A stretch of DNA of 64,000 nt from Tridacna crocea (Eukaryota > Mollusca > Bivalvia > Cardiida > Cardiidae), in the NCBI GenBank assembly GCA_943736015.1, contig OX031056.1, positions 69,839,277-69,903,276 on the forward strand, in the 5' to 3' direction. The notes under the pieces are model-generated. The model did no database searches. It was not told where the DNA came from and was given only the letters and a program-made list of their open reading frames with translations. Position numbers and translations under genes: made by a program. Every line of letters begins with the position of its first letter. The stretch's first letter is position 1. This document shows, in pieces, positions 39,601 through 49,749 of this stretch.

Positions 39601-42225
39601 TATCTGTAACCAGCATTTTCTTCTTTTCTAAACATGTTTTCTAATCTTCCAAAGACAAACTTTATATCATTTAACCCTTTACCACACAATCCCTACTTTT
39701 GACGCCCCTTAGAAAGAAGCCTTTAGAAAACATTGTGGGAAAAGGAGAAAATGCTGGTAACCAGCATTTTCTCCTTTTCCCACAATGTTTTCTACCCTTC
39801 ACAAAACAAATTTCAAATTTTCAGTCACTTTTATTTTGTCGTCTGCAAATGCTTTCAATTTGGACCAGTCTAAAACATTGTCGTTTGGTAAAGAGTTAAG
39901 CTACATTTAATTTGTTGTCTGCAGACGCTGATACTCTCAATTTGGTCCTTTTTAAGATTGTGCTGTTTGGTGAGTGGAATTTTTTTCTAAATGATCCTGT
40001 GTTTGTCAACCTCTATTGAGTTAAAATATACTATATTTATTCTTTCTTTTTCAGCTTTAAAGCAGTTTATTTCAATAACAACAGAAAACATATCAATATC
40101 TTAGTGATTACTAGACCTATCATTAACTCTTTACCACACAATCCAGACATATGACGACCCTGAGAAAGAAGCCTCTTGAAAACATTGTGGGAAAAGGAGA
40201 AAATGCTGGTAACCAGCATTTTCTCCTTTTCCCAAATTGTTTTTTATCCTATCATAGACAGAAATCTTTATATGAGCTATATTTGATTTGTCGTAACCAG
40301 CATTTTCTCCTTTTCCTGCAATGTTTTCTACCCTGCTAGAAACAAATTTCAATTGTTGAGCTGCGTTTATTTTGCTGTCTGTAAGTGCTTTCAATTTGGA
40401 CCAGTCTAAATTTTTGTCGTTTGGTAAAGAATGAAACCCAGTCTATTTTGGTACAGGAGTTAACCCGGTTACATCATATGAGCTCCAGCGAGTTGAAAAA
40501 GTTAGTACCTGCATCCATAAAGCAACACAACCCAGAACTGAGCTACAGCTTATTGATATCGCCATGGAAACTAGTTTGGTCATAAGATTTAACTTAGTCG
40601 GATCACAGTGGCCACCAAATATCGCTGAAAATATTCGGAAACAGGCATGTTCTGGTGCATCCTGAAGCGTTGAGCATATCAGATCCAGCAGTTTGAGTTC
40701 ATGTAAAGCACTGAGTTTCTGAAATATACAAACAGGGCTTGAGATCCCTAACTTTTTAATATCATAGGACAAATCTTAGACAAAAATTACAAAAATTTCA
40801 AAGTGGCTGTGATAGAGCAATTTTTCTTTTATAGAGTAGAAAACTTCATGGGAAAAAAAGAGAAAATGCTGGTTACCAGCATTTTCTCCTTTTCCCACAA
40901 TGTTTTCAAAAGGCTTCTTCCTTGGGTCGTCAAAAGTTGTCATTGTGTGGTAAAGGGTTAAACCTTTCATGTTTAGCCAAGGATCATTAAAAGTTGGGAC
41001 TGTGTGATGAATACAATCCTAACCCGAACAGTGCTGAAAAAACTTAGCAGACACTTTCAGTCTAGAAATGAGACCAAAATAACAGTCATTTCAAGTTTGC
41101 TCTTGTCAGGAAGTCTCTTACAAGCAGATTGTTGAACAATTGTGTGGTTGGATTAGGAAGCTTCAGATGTCTTGATAAAATTTGACAGATCTATTTCTCC
41201 CCATTTGATCAGTGGTCGAGATGACAGTAAGTATTATGGCTTAATACAGTTGAAATCATTCCACAGTCCTCCAATGCATCCTGAGTTGTGGGTACTCATT
41301 AGAATTATTACAATGAAACAGTTTCATTAGTACATGTACTTCAAATAGAGGGTTAACTCCAGTCTTGCTATGAAAAAATACTTCACAAAAGCTTTGTATC
41401 AACAGTACTGTTCTTGCAATTTGAAATTTTAATGCACAAGTTGCAAATTTAAATTTTCAAGCTGTTAATCTTACTGTTCTTCAGTCTATGTATATGTAGT
41501 ATACTGGTCTAACCCATAGATAGATGTAAAGGTATAATGTAGTCAGGTACAGGTATCTGGTGATATATCGTGCGGCCGTATCGACATGTGGTTCAGTAGC
41601 TCAGTTGGTTAGAGTGCAGGAACGGTATTCCTGAGGCCCTGGGTTCCAATCCCGGTCGAGCCGCGATATTTTTCACCACCTGTTACATATATACGTCCAA
41701 CACAGTGATTCTGTGTAAAATATGAAATATCACCTCAGTTCACGCCTCAACTCTTTACCACACAATCCCTACTTTTAAGGACCCTGAAGAAGAAAGCTTT
41801 TGAAAACAATGAGGGAAAAGGAGAAAATGCTGATAAGCAGCATTTCTCCTTTTCCCACATTGTTTTCTATCCTATCATAGACAGAAATCATTATTTGAGC
41901 TACATATGATTTGTTGTCTGCAAATGCTTTCAATTTCATCAGGTCCTACATTTTGTCGTTTGGTAAAGAGTTAAACAGCTTGTAAGGAAAAATAATTACT
42001 ATTCAAAACTTAACAGAAGAATTTTACCTTCACCTTTGGTCCACATTTCCGCGAAACATTTAGAATGTATTCCTGAGCAACCTCGCTCGCAAAGTTTTCA
42101 TTTCCTGCACTGAGGCCGGGGATGCCTTGCTGAGTGCTGGAGAAATGTCTGACAAGGTAGCTGAGGGCCTCTTTTGTACACTCTGGAAAGTCCAGATACT
42201 GAAGTTTCATCAAAATACTGGACAT
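36547..42225 (-). CDS. INTS15: Integrator complex subunit 15 (C7orf26 family; whole gene, six coding exons)
   Basis: INTS15 is a recently recognised Integrator subunit that associates with the INTS10-13-14 module; Integrator processes snRNA 3' ends and attenuates RNA polymerase II. In transcript order the exons are 42225-42028, 40718-40509, 39438-39270, 38780-38310, 37400-37355 and 36616-36547: 1164 bases, 387 residues plus stop. Family matches include LHELKLLDLICSTLQ, LMTKLVSMAISI, RLVDDYCLLYP, CNFMTALTTIY, LLKCIVDWISDDP, ISGLVRWCILGPLVHK, YFSKLHLGVL and SVDRLAQTIQVALTTGALSG. All joins keep phase and use GT-AG. Human INTS15 is 449 residues and ends with a long Pro/His-rich tail; that tail is missing here, where the protein ends about 20 residues after the conserved LPPNRLLKMIM stretch. 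Confidence 0.92.
36754..37060 (+). mobile_element. TTAA-MITE, composite with a second hairpin arm
   Basis: A full hairpin is followed by another TTTTCACCTTTTCCCACAAT strand and a second right arm. TTAA both sides. Lies in INTS15 intron 5. Confidence 0.78.
37100..37300 (+). mobile_element. TTAA-MITE, decayed, INTS15 intron 5
   Basis: TTAACCAAACAATCCTGAAC left end; stem interrupted by extra TTTCCCCCATGTATTG. Confidence 0.6.
37355..37400 (-). CDS. INTS15: INTS15 coding exon 5 (46-base micro-exon)
   Basis: Encodes (A)EFDIQQIFEGLPPN plus two bases, matching the human DDLRTLCSRLPHN region in position and phase. Acceptor ATCTTCAG, donor GTAAGT. Too short for ORF calling; found by phase and family alignment. 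Confidence 0.8.
37550..37772 (+). mobile_element. TTAA-MITE, subfamily A, INTS15 intron 4
   Basis: Ends TTCACCCATAACC and AATAAAGAGTTGA; both TTAA sites mutated. Confidence 0.72.
37820..38055 (-). mobile_element. TTAA-MITE, subfamily A, INTS15 intron 4
   Basis: TTAA both sides with CTCATTACC and GGTAATGGG ends. Confidence 0.86.
38175..38273 (-). mobile_element. TTAA-MITE right-half fragment
   Basis: GATGCTGGTTACAAGCATTT then the right arm with ATTAAAACTCAAAACTG; next to INTS15 exon 4. A G run precedes it. Confidence 0.55.
38310..38780 (-). CDS. INTS15: INTS15 coding exon 4 (largest)
   Basis: 471 bases encoding ELRKSPPLSLLKCIVDWISD to TTGALSG. It carries the conserved GLVRWC, KLHLGVL and DRLAQTIQVA blocks. 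Acceptor CTTTTTAG, donor GTATAT, phase 1. A MITE fragment lies 37 bases past the donor. Confidence 0.94.
39270..39438 (-). CDS. INTS15: INTS15 coding exon 3
   Basis: Encodes EQGSQSQNVCDLSQRLVDDY through FTCNFMTALTTIYTYT. RLVDDYCLLYP and CNFMTALTTIY are strong family matches. Acceptor GTCTACAG, donor GTAAGC, phase 1. Confidence 0.92.
39531..39674 (+). mobile_element. TTAA-MITE, truncated, chained
   Basis: TTCACCCTTTACCAAACAAT left end, degenerate hairpin; ends at the TTAA that begins the next copy. Confidence 0.65.
39671..39899 (+). mobile_element. TTAA-MITE, subfamily A, near-consensus copy
   Basis: TTAA both sides, CCCTTTACCACAC left end and GGTAAAGAG right end. The hairpin arms are perfect over about 30 pairs. 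A good type copy for the family. Confidence 0.92.
39896..39978 (+). mobile_element. TTAA-MITE right-arm fragment, chained
   Basis: TTTGTTGTCTGCAGACGCTG then GTTTGGTGAGTGG; follows the previous TTAA. Confidence 0.55.
40123..40431 (+). mobile_element. TTAA-MITE, composite with a second hairpin arm
   Basis: Complete hairpin, then CGTAACCAGCATTTTCTCC again with a second right arm. Left TTAA intact; right end GGTAAAGAATGA. Confidence 0.8.
40509..40718 (-). CDS. INTS15: INTS15 coding exon 2
   Basis: Seventy codons from KLSALHELKLLDLICSTLQD to CVALWMQ. LVSMAISISCSSVLGCVALW aligns with LVSMAVAVCRIPVLECAASW of the human protein. Acceptor TATTTCAG, donor GTACTA. Confidence 0.93.
40750..40961 (-). mobile_element. 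TTAA-MITE, subfamily A, INTS15 intron 1
   Basis: The left end is decayed; right end GGTAAAGGGTTAA. Starts about 30 bases upstream of INTS15 exon 2. Confidence 0.75.
41015..41580. other. INTS15 intron 1, unassigned
   Basis: AT-rich, no coding or repeat pattern recognised. Confidence 0.5.
41590..41663 (+). tRNA. tRNA-like sequence, probable pseudogene or SINE head (anticodon GGT)
   Basis: A 74-base cloverleaf can be drawn: acceptor GGTTCAG with TCGAGCC (one A-C mismatch, wobble pairs), D arm GCTC/GAGT, a perfect anticodon stem CAGGA/TCCTG with loop ACGGTAT, a 5-base variable loop, and T arm CTGGG/CCCGG. The A box TAGCTCAGTTGG is perfect. Against function: C instead of T at position 33 and TTCCAAT instead of TTCRANN in the T loop. 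No SINE body was recognised downstream. It lies in INTS15 intron 1, on the opposite strand to the gene. Confidence 0.5.
41747..41974 (+). mobile_element. TTAA-MITE, subfamily A, INTS15 intron 1
   Basis: Left TCAA, right TTAA. It ends about 53 bases from the exon 1 donor. Confidence 0.82.
42028..42225 (-). CDS. INTS15: INTS15 coding exon 1
   Basis: Begins ATG (42225-42223) and encodes 66 residues starting MSSILMKLQYLDFPECTKEA. The donor is GTAAAA after GTGAAG; a GTGAAG donor six bases earlier is an alternative that would remove two residues. Confidence 0.82.
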
Positions 42226-42345
42226 TCTTTATCCAACTTTGTCTTACGTGTACTGAATTAAGTTATTCTGAAAAAAGAGAGGAATGCACTAGAGGAGAGG
42301 GCTGGTAATATCTAGTTCTCCATGGCTTTCGGACTGACCAGGGAT
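42226..42345 (-). promoter_or_regulatory. INTS15 upstream region
   Basis: Sequence just upstream of the INTS15 start, free of MITEs. No core promoter motif can be named; listed only by position. Confidence 0.3.
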
Positions 42346-42630
42346 CATAACTGTTATACAGCTTGTAACACATAAAAAGGGGCGTTTGCACATTTCGGTA
42401 AAGTCTTGTCTCAGGTCAGCCTGTACTGACTGCGCAGGCTAATCCGAAACAACACATTTCCCTTTTATGGAGTTTTCTGTTTTGCACAAGCCTGCTGTAC
42501 CACAAAATCTAATGTAGTCATGAAGTGCTGTCTGGGATTAGTGTGTGTGGACTGCGCAGGCTGATCACAGCCGATCGGAGATGACACTTTACGCCAATGT
42601 CAGAATGCCCTTTTCGCATGTTACAAGCCA
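42346..42630. mobile_element. GGGGGCTTAATGCAT-type foldback, copy 3
   Basis: CAGGTCAGCCTGTACTGAC and GCGCAGGCTGATCACAG blocks in mirror order, with flanking CATTTCCCTTTTATGG and GACACTTTACGCC. The outer ends have diverged. Confidence 0.62.
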
Positions 42631-42738
42631 TAATTATTAGTACAGATAACTGTCCTCAAGATCACCGGGGCGTCTCATTATTGAGACTGCAAGCCATGTA
42701 AGATCCTTGGATGGACTGACTGGATTCACTGACTGGTG

Positions 42739-42964
42739 TTTAACTCTTTACCAACAATCCCGACTTTTAACGACCCTAAAAAAGCCTTTTAAAACTTTGT
42801 AGGAAAAGGAGAAAATGCTGGTAACCAGCATTTTCACCTTTTCCCACAATGTTTTCCACCCTTCCCATAGCAAAGCTTTAACTTTTCAATCACATTTATT
42901 TTGTCGTCTGCAAATGTTTTCAGTTCGGACCAGTCTATAAATTTGTCGTTTGGAAAAGAGTTAA
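42739..42964 (+). mobile_element. TTAA-MITE, subfamily A
   Basis: TTAA both sides with CTCTTTACC and GGAAAAGAG ends. Stem changed to TTTTCACCTTTTCCC on one strand only. Confidence 0.84.
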
Positions 42965-43910
42965 TGTTGCTTTCAACCTTATTTCAGTCATGGTGGCTTC
43001 ATGTTAGCATAGCCATTATCACAAAAAATCAGATTTAATACCCCCTGACTTGTGGGGCTCCCTATTTCTCTACCTCCGATTCGAGACTAGCTCCGAAGTT
43101 AATTTTGTGATTGCTTCCTGACCCAAATTACTAAAACAACATCGGAGCAGCTGAAGGTAGGGGCGATCGTCTTTGAAACGAGTTAGCTGGGGGATAAGAT
43201 GTCTAGCTTTCATATTTCGTAAATCATTTGTACTGATAATAATAATGAATGTTTGGGGCATAATACCGTAAAACGCCCCGCCATAAATCGCGAAAACCCA
43301 TGAAATTCAAAATTATGTGTCAAAAAACTGGTTTACGGATTCGTTTCGTATACATCAAATATTATACTTTTCAACGGAATGTAGCTGAAAATTTCATTAA
43401 ATTTCTTCTTATAACTAAAAAAACAATGCCGCATGTAAACATTACGTCTTTTTTCATCATCGCTCTTGCAGAATATTTGCCCCGGTGGATTAATTCACCG
43501 ACTAGGACCGGTGCTAACGATATAACCGGATTTAATATTAGAAGACCGAGAATTTTTTCTTCTTCCCTTTTTTTGGTTGAAGATTCTAAAAAGAATACAC
43601 GTTTATGTCATAATAGTAGAATAAGAGTTTACCCTTAGTCTACTTCAGTCGAATCCAGAACTTCTTCTTTTTCAATTTTTCACTTTTTTTTTTCAAAAAT
43701 TTTACAAAAATACAAAAAAAAAAACCTCTTATAGATCTACCCCCAAAACCTTTTAATTTTCATAACTAAAACTCCAATAACAAGAGAAATTAGAGATTTA
43801 CTGTGGTCCAGGTCAACACCAACGGGAAACACGGCCTATATTTTTGGATGAGCAACTAGCTCATTCAAAAACCAGAAATACACAGAAGAAGCTTCAAATA
43901 TAGCGTCCGG
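42965..43910. other. Unassigned intergenic sequence
   Basis: AT-rich with long A and T runs near 43690-43730. A 112-codon frame at 43300-43638 has no family likeness. Confidence 0.5.
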
Positions 43911-43914
43911 TGAA

Positions 43915-44122
43915 GACATTATGGAAATTTACATGACTGAATTTGCGCTTATTTATCTTCGCCATCGGTTTCCCATATGGGCGACGCCTTCTGAACGATG
44001 TTAGTGCAGATACAGGACAGATACAAGTTTCGCCTGGCTCTTTAACATGTCCAGCTTTGGGGATCGAACCCACACCCTCGTGATCACGAGTCCTACGCTC
44101 TACCAACTGTGCTATGCATGCT
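43915..44122 (-). mobile_element. tRNA-derived SINE
   Basis: The minus strand starts GCATAGCACAGTTGGTAGAG (A box) and GTGTGGGTTCGATCCCC (B box), followed by a body running to about 43915. No target duplication was seen. Confidence 0.7.
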
Positions 44123-44248
44123 GATCGTTAATCATATGTTTGTTATGTTATGGAATTTAAGTGCCATTAGCCACGTGTCAGTAACTTGACATTCCCACAA
44201 TCCTTTTTTGATTCTTGGTGCGAAATCTATTAAGAGGTTACTTAGCTT

Positions 44249-44459
44249 TTTAACCCATTACCACACAGTCCCTACTTTTGACGACCTTGAGAAAGAAGCT
44301 GTTGGAAAACATTGCAGGAAAAGGAGAAAATGCTGGTAACAATAATGTTTTCTACTCTTCACCAAACAAATTTCAAATTTTCAGTCACTTTTATTTTGTC
44401 GTCTGCAAATGCTTTTGATCTGGACAAGCCTAAAATATTGTCGTTTGGTAATGAGTTAA
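44249..44459 (+). mobile_element. TTAA-MITE, one hairpin arm deleted
   Basis: AATGCTGGTAACAATAATG shows loss of the second strand. TTAA both sides, the right one shared. Confidence 0.8.
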
Positions 44460-44646
44460 CCCTTTACCCCATAAGGTATTTCTGTGGTATCTGTAATTGA
44501 CCCTAAATAACAGCAAGAATGAAGCCGTTTCTTATGTGTATATGACACCTTTTGATAGTGTAGAAAACACTGTGGCAAAAGGTGAAATTGCTCGTCAATG
44601 TTTTCCCAAGGCTCCTACAATTAAGCAATGCGAAGATATGAGTTAA
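44456..44646 (-). mobile_element. TTAA-MITE, subfamily B, one hairpin arm deleted, chained
   Basis: CCCTTTACCCCATAAGG left end; GGTGAAATTGCTCGTC joins AATGTTTTCCC. Both members of this pair lost the same hairpin strand. Confidence 0.8.
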
Positions 44647-44659
44647 GGGTTTTAAATAA

Positions 44660-45110
44660 AAAAAGTGTAATTTTATGATTCTTAATTCCTATGATTTGTA
44701 TTTTTCATATAAATTTCAGTGACATATATAAATATATATTCTAATTTGGTGAGATGCACCAAAGTGAGAAGACATTATGGAAATAATCAAATATGATGGA
44801 TATCAATATAACCATATCAGGTACATCAGCACCAAGGATATCACAAAAAGGGAAAGGATCCCTTATTTCAATTGTTTCCTATCTTGATGGCATCTGCCAG
44901 TATCGTTTCAAATATTTCTGCTTTTAAAGATATTACTATGAAACAATGAACTGCAACTTTAATTGAGAGCACTTTTAAATACGGCAAGAGGTCTAACAAA
45001 AATATGAAATTCGGCCTGATCCGGTTACTATGATCGACCCTGTGTTAGTAGGTGATTTTCCCACCGAAAACGGCTTGCTTGATTCAAACGTTATAAATTC
45101 ATTTCCGAAG
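44660..45110. other. Unassigned intergenic sequence
   Basis: No gene, RNA or repeat recognised. Confidence 0.4.
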
Positions 45111-45728
45111 AGGGGTGCATAGAAATCCGGAATGTAACGAAATGTAGATACCGAACTGTCACAAGAGAGTTACGGAATGTGAATGCTTCAGTAATTGCGG
45201 GGAATAATCTATCTAAATAACACAAAAATTTTAGGCTGAAATGTTAACTTTGAACATTGGAAAATTAAACAATATTCAGAATTTACGCCTAAAATGCAAG
45301 GACTTAACCTAGGTAGGCCACAAAAGGCAACCAAATGTGAATCTTAAGTTAAACACAGAAATTTCACGAAAAGTGGAATCAAGATTGTGGACATTTCAAG
45401 TTGCGATGTGTAAAAGATGTTTGAATATGAAAGCTTCGGCAAAGAAATATTATGAAATGTGATTTTTAAAAGCCTGAATACTGAATTGCAGGTAAGTGAA
45501 GAATGATGCGTGCACATAAAAAACCCAGTCAGTACATCGACTTTCTCTGTAAGGATAGAGATGTGAAATATCACAAACGATACAAAAATAATTTCATCAG
45601 TACATGAATAGAAAATAGTAAGTGTCTTTTCGATGAATAAATAAACATGCACCAACTGCTAGGATTAATGCTCATGAAATGTTTTTTGTGCTCAACTCAG
45701 CTGAACATGTATGTTCAAAATTGCTAAC

Positions 45729-45956
45729 TTAACCCTTTCCCAAACAAGCCCTGGTTTTTACGTGTCTGCAGTAAAAGTCTTTTGAAAACGCTCTGGGAAA
45801 AGGAGAAATTGCTCGTAATGAGCAATTTCTCCCTTTCCCACAGTGTTTTCTACCCTTTTAGAGAACTTTTTGCCATTTTCTCCATATCTAGAATTGTCGT
45901 CTGCAAACTCTTTTAGTTTGGAAGAGTCCAGAATTTGTCGTTTGGGAAAGGGTTAA
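45729..45956 (+). mobile_element. TTAA-MITE, subfamily C
   Basis: TTAA both sides; CCCTTTCCCAAACAAGCCC and GGGAAAGGG ends. Tip ATTGCTCGTAATGAGCAAT. Confidence 0.88.
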
Positions 45957-46213
45957 ATTGTAAGTACTTGATCCATTTTATGGATTAAATTCTGAGCTTT
46001 AAGATTTTCTTTGTTTTATGCTTATCAATTCAAAGTCTCAAACCAAATTCATGTTCCATGCAAGATCGTCCACTATAACGCGCTAAAAGAAGGATGATAT
46101 AGATGTGTTATGACTAAAGTACGAATATTTTGAAAATTGACTTCACTTGTTTGATTGCGTCATTTGAATTGCAAACGAGGGAAAAACTTACTTGACGGTA
46201 TTAGTTAGAGCGT

Positions 46214-46215
<2 letters not shown>

Positions 46216-46247
<32 letters not shown>
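46216..46247 (+). repeat. (GA)n microsatellite
   Basis: About 16 uninterrupted GA units. Confidence 0.95.
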
Positions 46248-46249
<2 letters not shown>

Positions 46250-46252
<3 letters not shown>

Positions 46253-46955
46253 CTGAATCAACAAGTAAACTGAATGAGCCACTTGCCAAGGAAAAGAGCC
46301 AATAACCCTTTTTGGAACTAGTCAAGCCCTCAAATTCAATGCCCGATAGAGGTACGTACTAACGTGACCACGATCATGCTTAAATAATCAATTCAAATTA
46401 ATAGGTTATAATACATGTAGCTTACGAGACGTCCCTAACTGCTTTTTTTCGTGTTTTAATAGTTTTAAAGGAGCCCCGGGGCTCGCCTATTAAAATACCA
46501 ATATGAAATAGAAAAGTTTAACATTTTAATTCTATATACTTACAGTTTTGGGATGGAATACTTTTTGTTCCATCTCAACACAAATTCTGCACTTCTTACA
46601 GGCCCATAAGAACGGGGAGGGGGGGGGGGAGGGGACTATACCCCCCCCCCCAATAATTTTGACAATCACTGTAATTGAAAATTGAAATTACCCTTTGTCA
46701 CAGAGAGTTTCAATCGACGCAAAATTTTTCAAGAAATACGACTTAGCCCCCCTCCCCAATTTTGAATTGCTTCCTACGTGCCTGTCTTAAATATGTAATT
46801 GGAGAAGGGAGATTGCTGTGTCGTGAGAACTTGTGGCCAAACCCATTTGCCAATGTACATGTATCATTAAAACTATATTCTTTAAATTTTGTTGTATGTA
46901 TTGCCTAAGTGAGCATGTATATAGTACGGCAATAAAATATGTTTAAAACTAATTA
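46250..46955. other. Unassigned intergenic sequence
   Basis: Contains a G run followed by a C run at about 46617-46650 that could pair. Otherwise nothing recognised. Confidence 0.45.
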
Positions 46956-46961
46956 GACCAG

Positions 46962-47080
46962 GGCTCTGCTGTGTGTTACACAAGGACTTACCTGTGACAA
47001 AAATCTATTGCTCTCGGTGAGGCCTAAACCCGGGACCTCCGGATCATGGGTCCAACACTTTATCACTGAGCCAGGCAGGA
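46962..47080 (-). mobile_element. tRNA-derived SINE fragment
   Basis: The minus strand reads TGGCTCAGTGATAAAGTG (A box) and GGTCCCGGGTTTAGGCC, a degenerate B box. Confidence 0.6.
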
Positions 47081-47099
47081 TTCTAGATACTCTAGGAAC

Positions 47100-47704
47100 T
47101 GCAAACGTGTGCACTAGTTTGCATCCGTTCTCTACCCCCACCCCAGCCTTCGCAAAAAATAATCATAGTTGCATCTTCAACATGTTTTTGTTTTCCTCAA
47201 CTGCCCCACCTCCTACCCCGTTTTTGTGCTTGCCATGCAGTTTTCATATACCTTTATCTCTTTATTACGCTCTATAACTACATGTTGCTTCATTCCTGTG
47301 ATGCCCTTTCCACACTTCGGGACAAATGAACATTACATCACAGTGTTTGAGCTGTACAACGAAAAGAAACTTTTAAATAGCTCACTTATTTTTTTTATCT
47401 TCGGCATAGCTTAATGGGCTGGCTTTAGACCTACTGCTTGATACTGATAAAGAATGAATTTTCTATTTGTAAAAAATGTGTACATGTTTATTCGACAGGC
47501 TCTTGCTGGCAAACTTGCTCCCACATGATATATGTATGAAACCAGTGTTAAAAAGCGTTGCTACCGCTAATCGATACCCTGGGGTCTTCATTCATATCAT
47601 AGTAAATAAATAATGTAAAAAAAAAAAAAATACTTTCTTGTGTTATTTGGAAATTTAATACTTTCATAAGCATTACCCACTAAATCCAATAAAAAGTGCT
47701 TTTC

Positions 47705-47736
<32 letters not shown>

Positions 47737-48035
47737 AAACTGCTTGTTTTCTTACTCTTCATTATAAATTTAGTTAATATCAAGAGACAAAAAAAGTAAA
47801 TGTGTTTCAATACTCGCATTTCAATATCTCTTACGCCGTTCATCTTTTCAAAATATTTTTCTTGTTTTCAATTTGATTCAAGTAAGTAATTATGGAACAA
47901 TGGCTGCCTCTCTGCCAAATCTGTCTTTCTATGTTGCATATATATAACTTTACTGTAGGCCTATAAGACTTTTACTCATGTGTGTTTTTCTAATATGAAT
48001 TTATTATTCCTTAAGCTAGGTTCTGAAATGTAGGC
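47100..48035. other. Unassigned intergenic sequence
   Basis: Besides the (CAA) microsatellite no gene or repeat was recognised. Confidence 0.45.
47705..47736 (+). repeat. (CAA)n microsatellite
   Basis: About ten CAA units. Confidence 0.95.
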
Positions 48036-48190
48036 AGTTCAAATTATTATATTTCGTAATATTCCGTTGTTGAAACTTCCACATTTCATATCATTCCGGT
48101 GTTCAGGCAACTACATTTCGTATCACTTTTGTACATTTCGATGTTTAGGCTCTACAGCTTGTTGCATTTCGGTGATTAGAGTATCCATTT

Positions 48191-48753
48191 CTGGAGAAAT
48201 TTAATCTCTGCAATATAAGGGAACAACTGGAATAGGCCAAGATTTCAAGAAAAAAAAAAGCATATCAGCTCATGCAATGTACTGTTTATTGTAATTTCGC
48301 AAAAAACAGTGATTTTCAGATTACAATACAATAAGTATTTGGACATCCGTCCCGAAACGCGGAAGACCATTTGCTGTCAACCATACTCGGTATTGTACGC
48401 ATTTCGTCTGACAGGTGTTAATGACACAGGTAAGAATTTTTTAAAAAATATTTTACCGATGTCTCTTCACGTTGCCATGTGACATGAAGGTCTGAATTGT
48501 TGTACAAAAGCATATCCAGATGAAAATAATCTGTGAAAAGCTGATTAACGAGTTGATTATTTAAGAAAGGCACTTAGCAGATCTTGCTGCTTGCAGATCC
48601 TGTCTGTAGCCCTGGGCATTTGATTTAAAAGTACAGGTGTGACCAAAAGATCAAAATTTCTTCATTTTTTATCATTTATTACCTAGGGATTAGGTTATAT
48701 TACATGGCATTTAATTACATAGCTTTGGTATCCACTATCCAGGATAGTTTGCC
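48191..48753. other. Unassigned intergenic sequence
   Basis: Nothing recognised. Confidence 0.4.
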
Positions 48754-48982
48754 TTAACTCATTACCAAACGACAATATTATAGACTTGTCCAAATTGAAA
48801 GCATTTGCAGACGACAAAAGAAAAGTGACCAAAAATTTGAAATTTGTTTTGTGTGAGGTAGAAAACATTGTGGGAAAAGGAGAAAATGCTGGTCACCAGC
48901 ATTTTCTCCTTTTCCCACAATGTTTTCTAAAGGCTTCTTTCTCAGTGGCGTCAAAAGGAAGGATTGAGTGGTAATGGGTTAA
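48754..48982 (-). mobile_element. TTAA-MITE, subfamily A
   Basis: TTAA both sides; tip ATGCTGGTCACCAGCAT shows a one-base change that keeps the palindrome. Confidence 0.88.
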
Positions 48983-49129
48983 TGTAACCAAAGGGCAGAC
49001 GCACCTTAAGCAGCCAGAATGTTTAGGCGCATGTTACCTTGAGTCTGAAAGTCTGCTCTGATGCTATTTTTTTTTCTGGTCTTTGTGAGACCCTCAGAGC
49101 AAAGTTCATTCAAAGTATCTGGAATTAGT

Positions 49130-49725
49130 AAGATTTTACCTGCATTTTTTCAAATGGCTCTATGCGACAAAATTTTCAATGACAGCTAATAAAATGGGCA
49201 TGGATCATTAGATAAATGATTAATCTTTAATATCACGCAAACTGTGCTGCAAAATACCGATTATATCAATGGAAATTCACCTTTTTTCCCAAAGTAAATA
49301 AATCCAGTGTAATTTATAAACAACTAACACAGCGACTTCAGTTAAACAGGCATGCACACTCAACCGAATTTGAATTTTGTACAGTCTGGTTCTCTAATCC
49401 TAACAACCATTTTCGCTCAAGGTACCTTTATTAATTGCGAAATTCGCAACTTAACTATCCTGTAACATGTCGGAGATACTGCAATTTCTGCAAAGACATG
49501 CACATTGATGATATCACCATGTTTTGATTTCTGGTGAAGTAGGTCAACGGTTATTTACATTGAAAAGTACAGATTTGCATGAAGGTAAGATTTAGATATT
49601 AACTAACATCAGTTTTTTTGGTAAAGATTAATCATTTATCTAATGACCAATGCCCATTTTATTAGCTGTCAATGGAAATTTGGTCGCATAGAGCAATTCG
49701 AAAAGATGTGGGTAAAATCGTCAAA
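49130..49725. mobile_element. 0.6 kb element with inverted ends of about 100 bp
   Basis: Left end: GATTTTACCTGCAT, CTCTATGCGACAAAATTTTC, AGCTAATAAAATGGGCAT, GATAAATGATTAATCTTTA. Right end: the same four blocks reversed. No coding sequence inside. Confidence 0.8.
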
Positions 49726-49749
49726 TGCTCTTGGCAAGAATATTAACTG

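Larger units (their letters stand above)
45115..48190. mobile_element. Possible 3.1 kb element with GAAATGTA-rich inverted ends
   Basis: The left region (45115-45480) repeats GGAATGTAACGAAATGTAG and GAAATGTGATTTTT-like motifs. The right region (48040-48190) has the reverse (CTACATTTCGTATCA, CATTTCGATGTTTAGG). The interior has a C-type MITE, a SINE and microsatellites but no coding sequence. Ends were not defined. Confidence 0.35.

Noticed and set aside
39699-39899. Recurring open frames that encode ENIVGKGENAGNQHFLLFPQ-like peptides across the window
   Set aside because: They are translations of the MITE hairpin in one frame. They occur on both strands, in introns and in decayed copies, with no start or splice context.
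41590-41663. A functional tRNA-Thr gene
   Set aside because: C33, a degenerate T loop and an acceptor mismatch argue against function.
43300-43638. 112-codon open frame
   Set aside because: Composition follows the AT-rich surroundings; no domain or splice context was recognised.
46617-46650. G run and C run as a regulatory quadruplex
   Set aside because: No gene nearby and no conserved context; could be sequencing or assembly noise.
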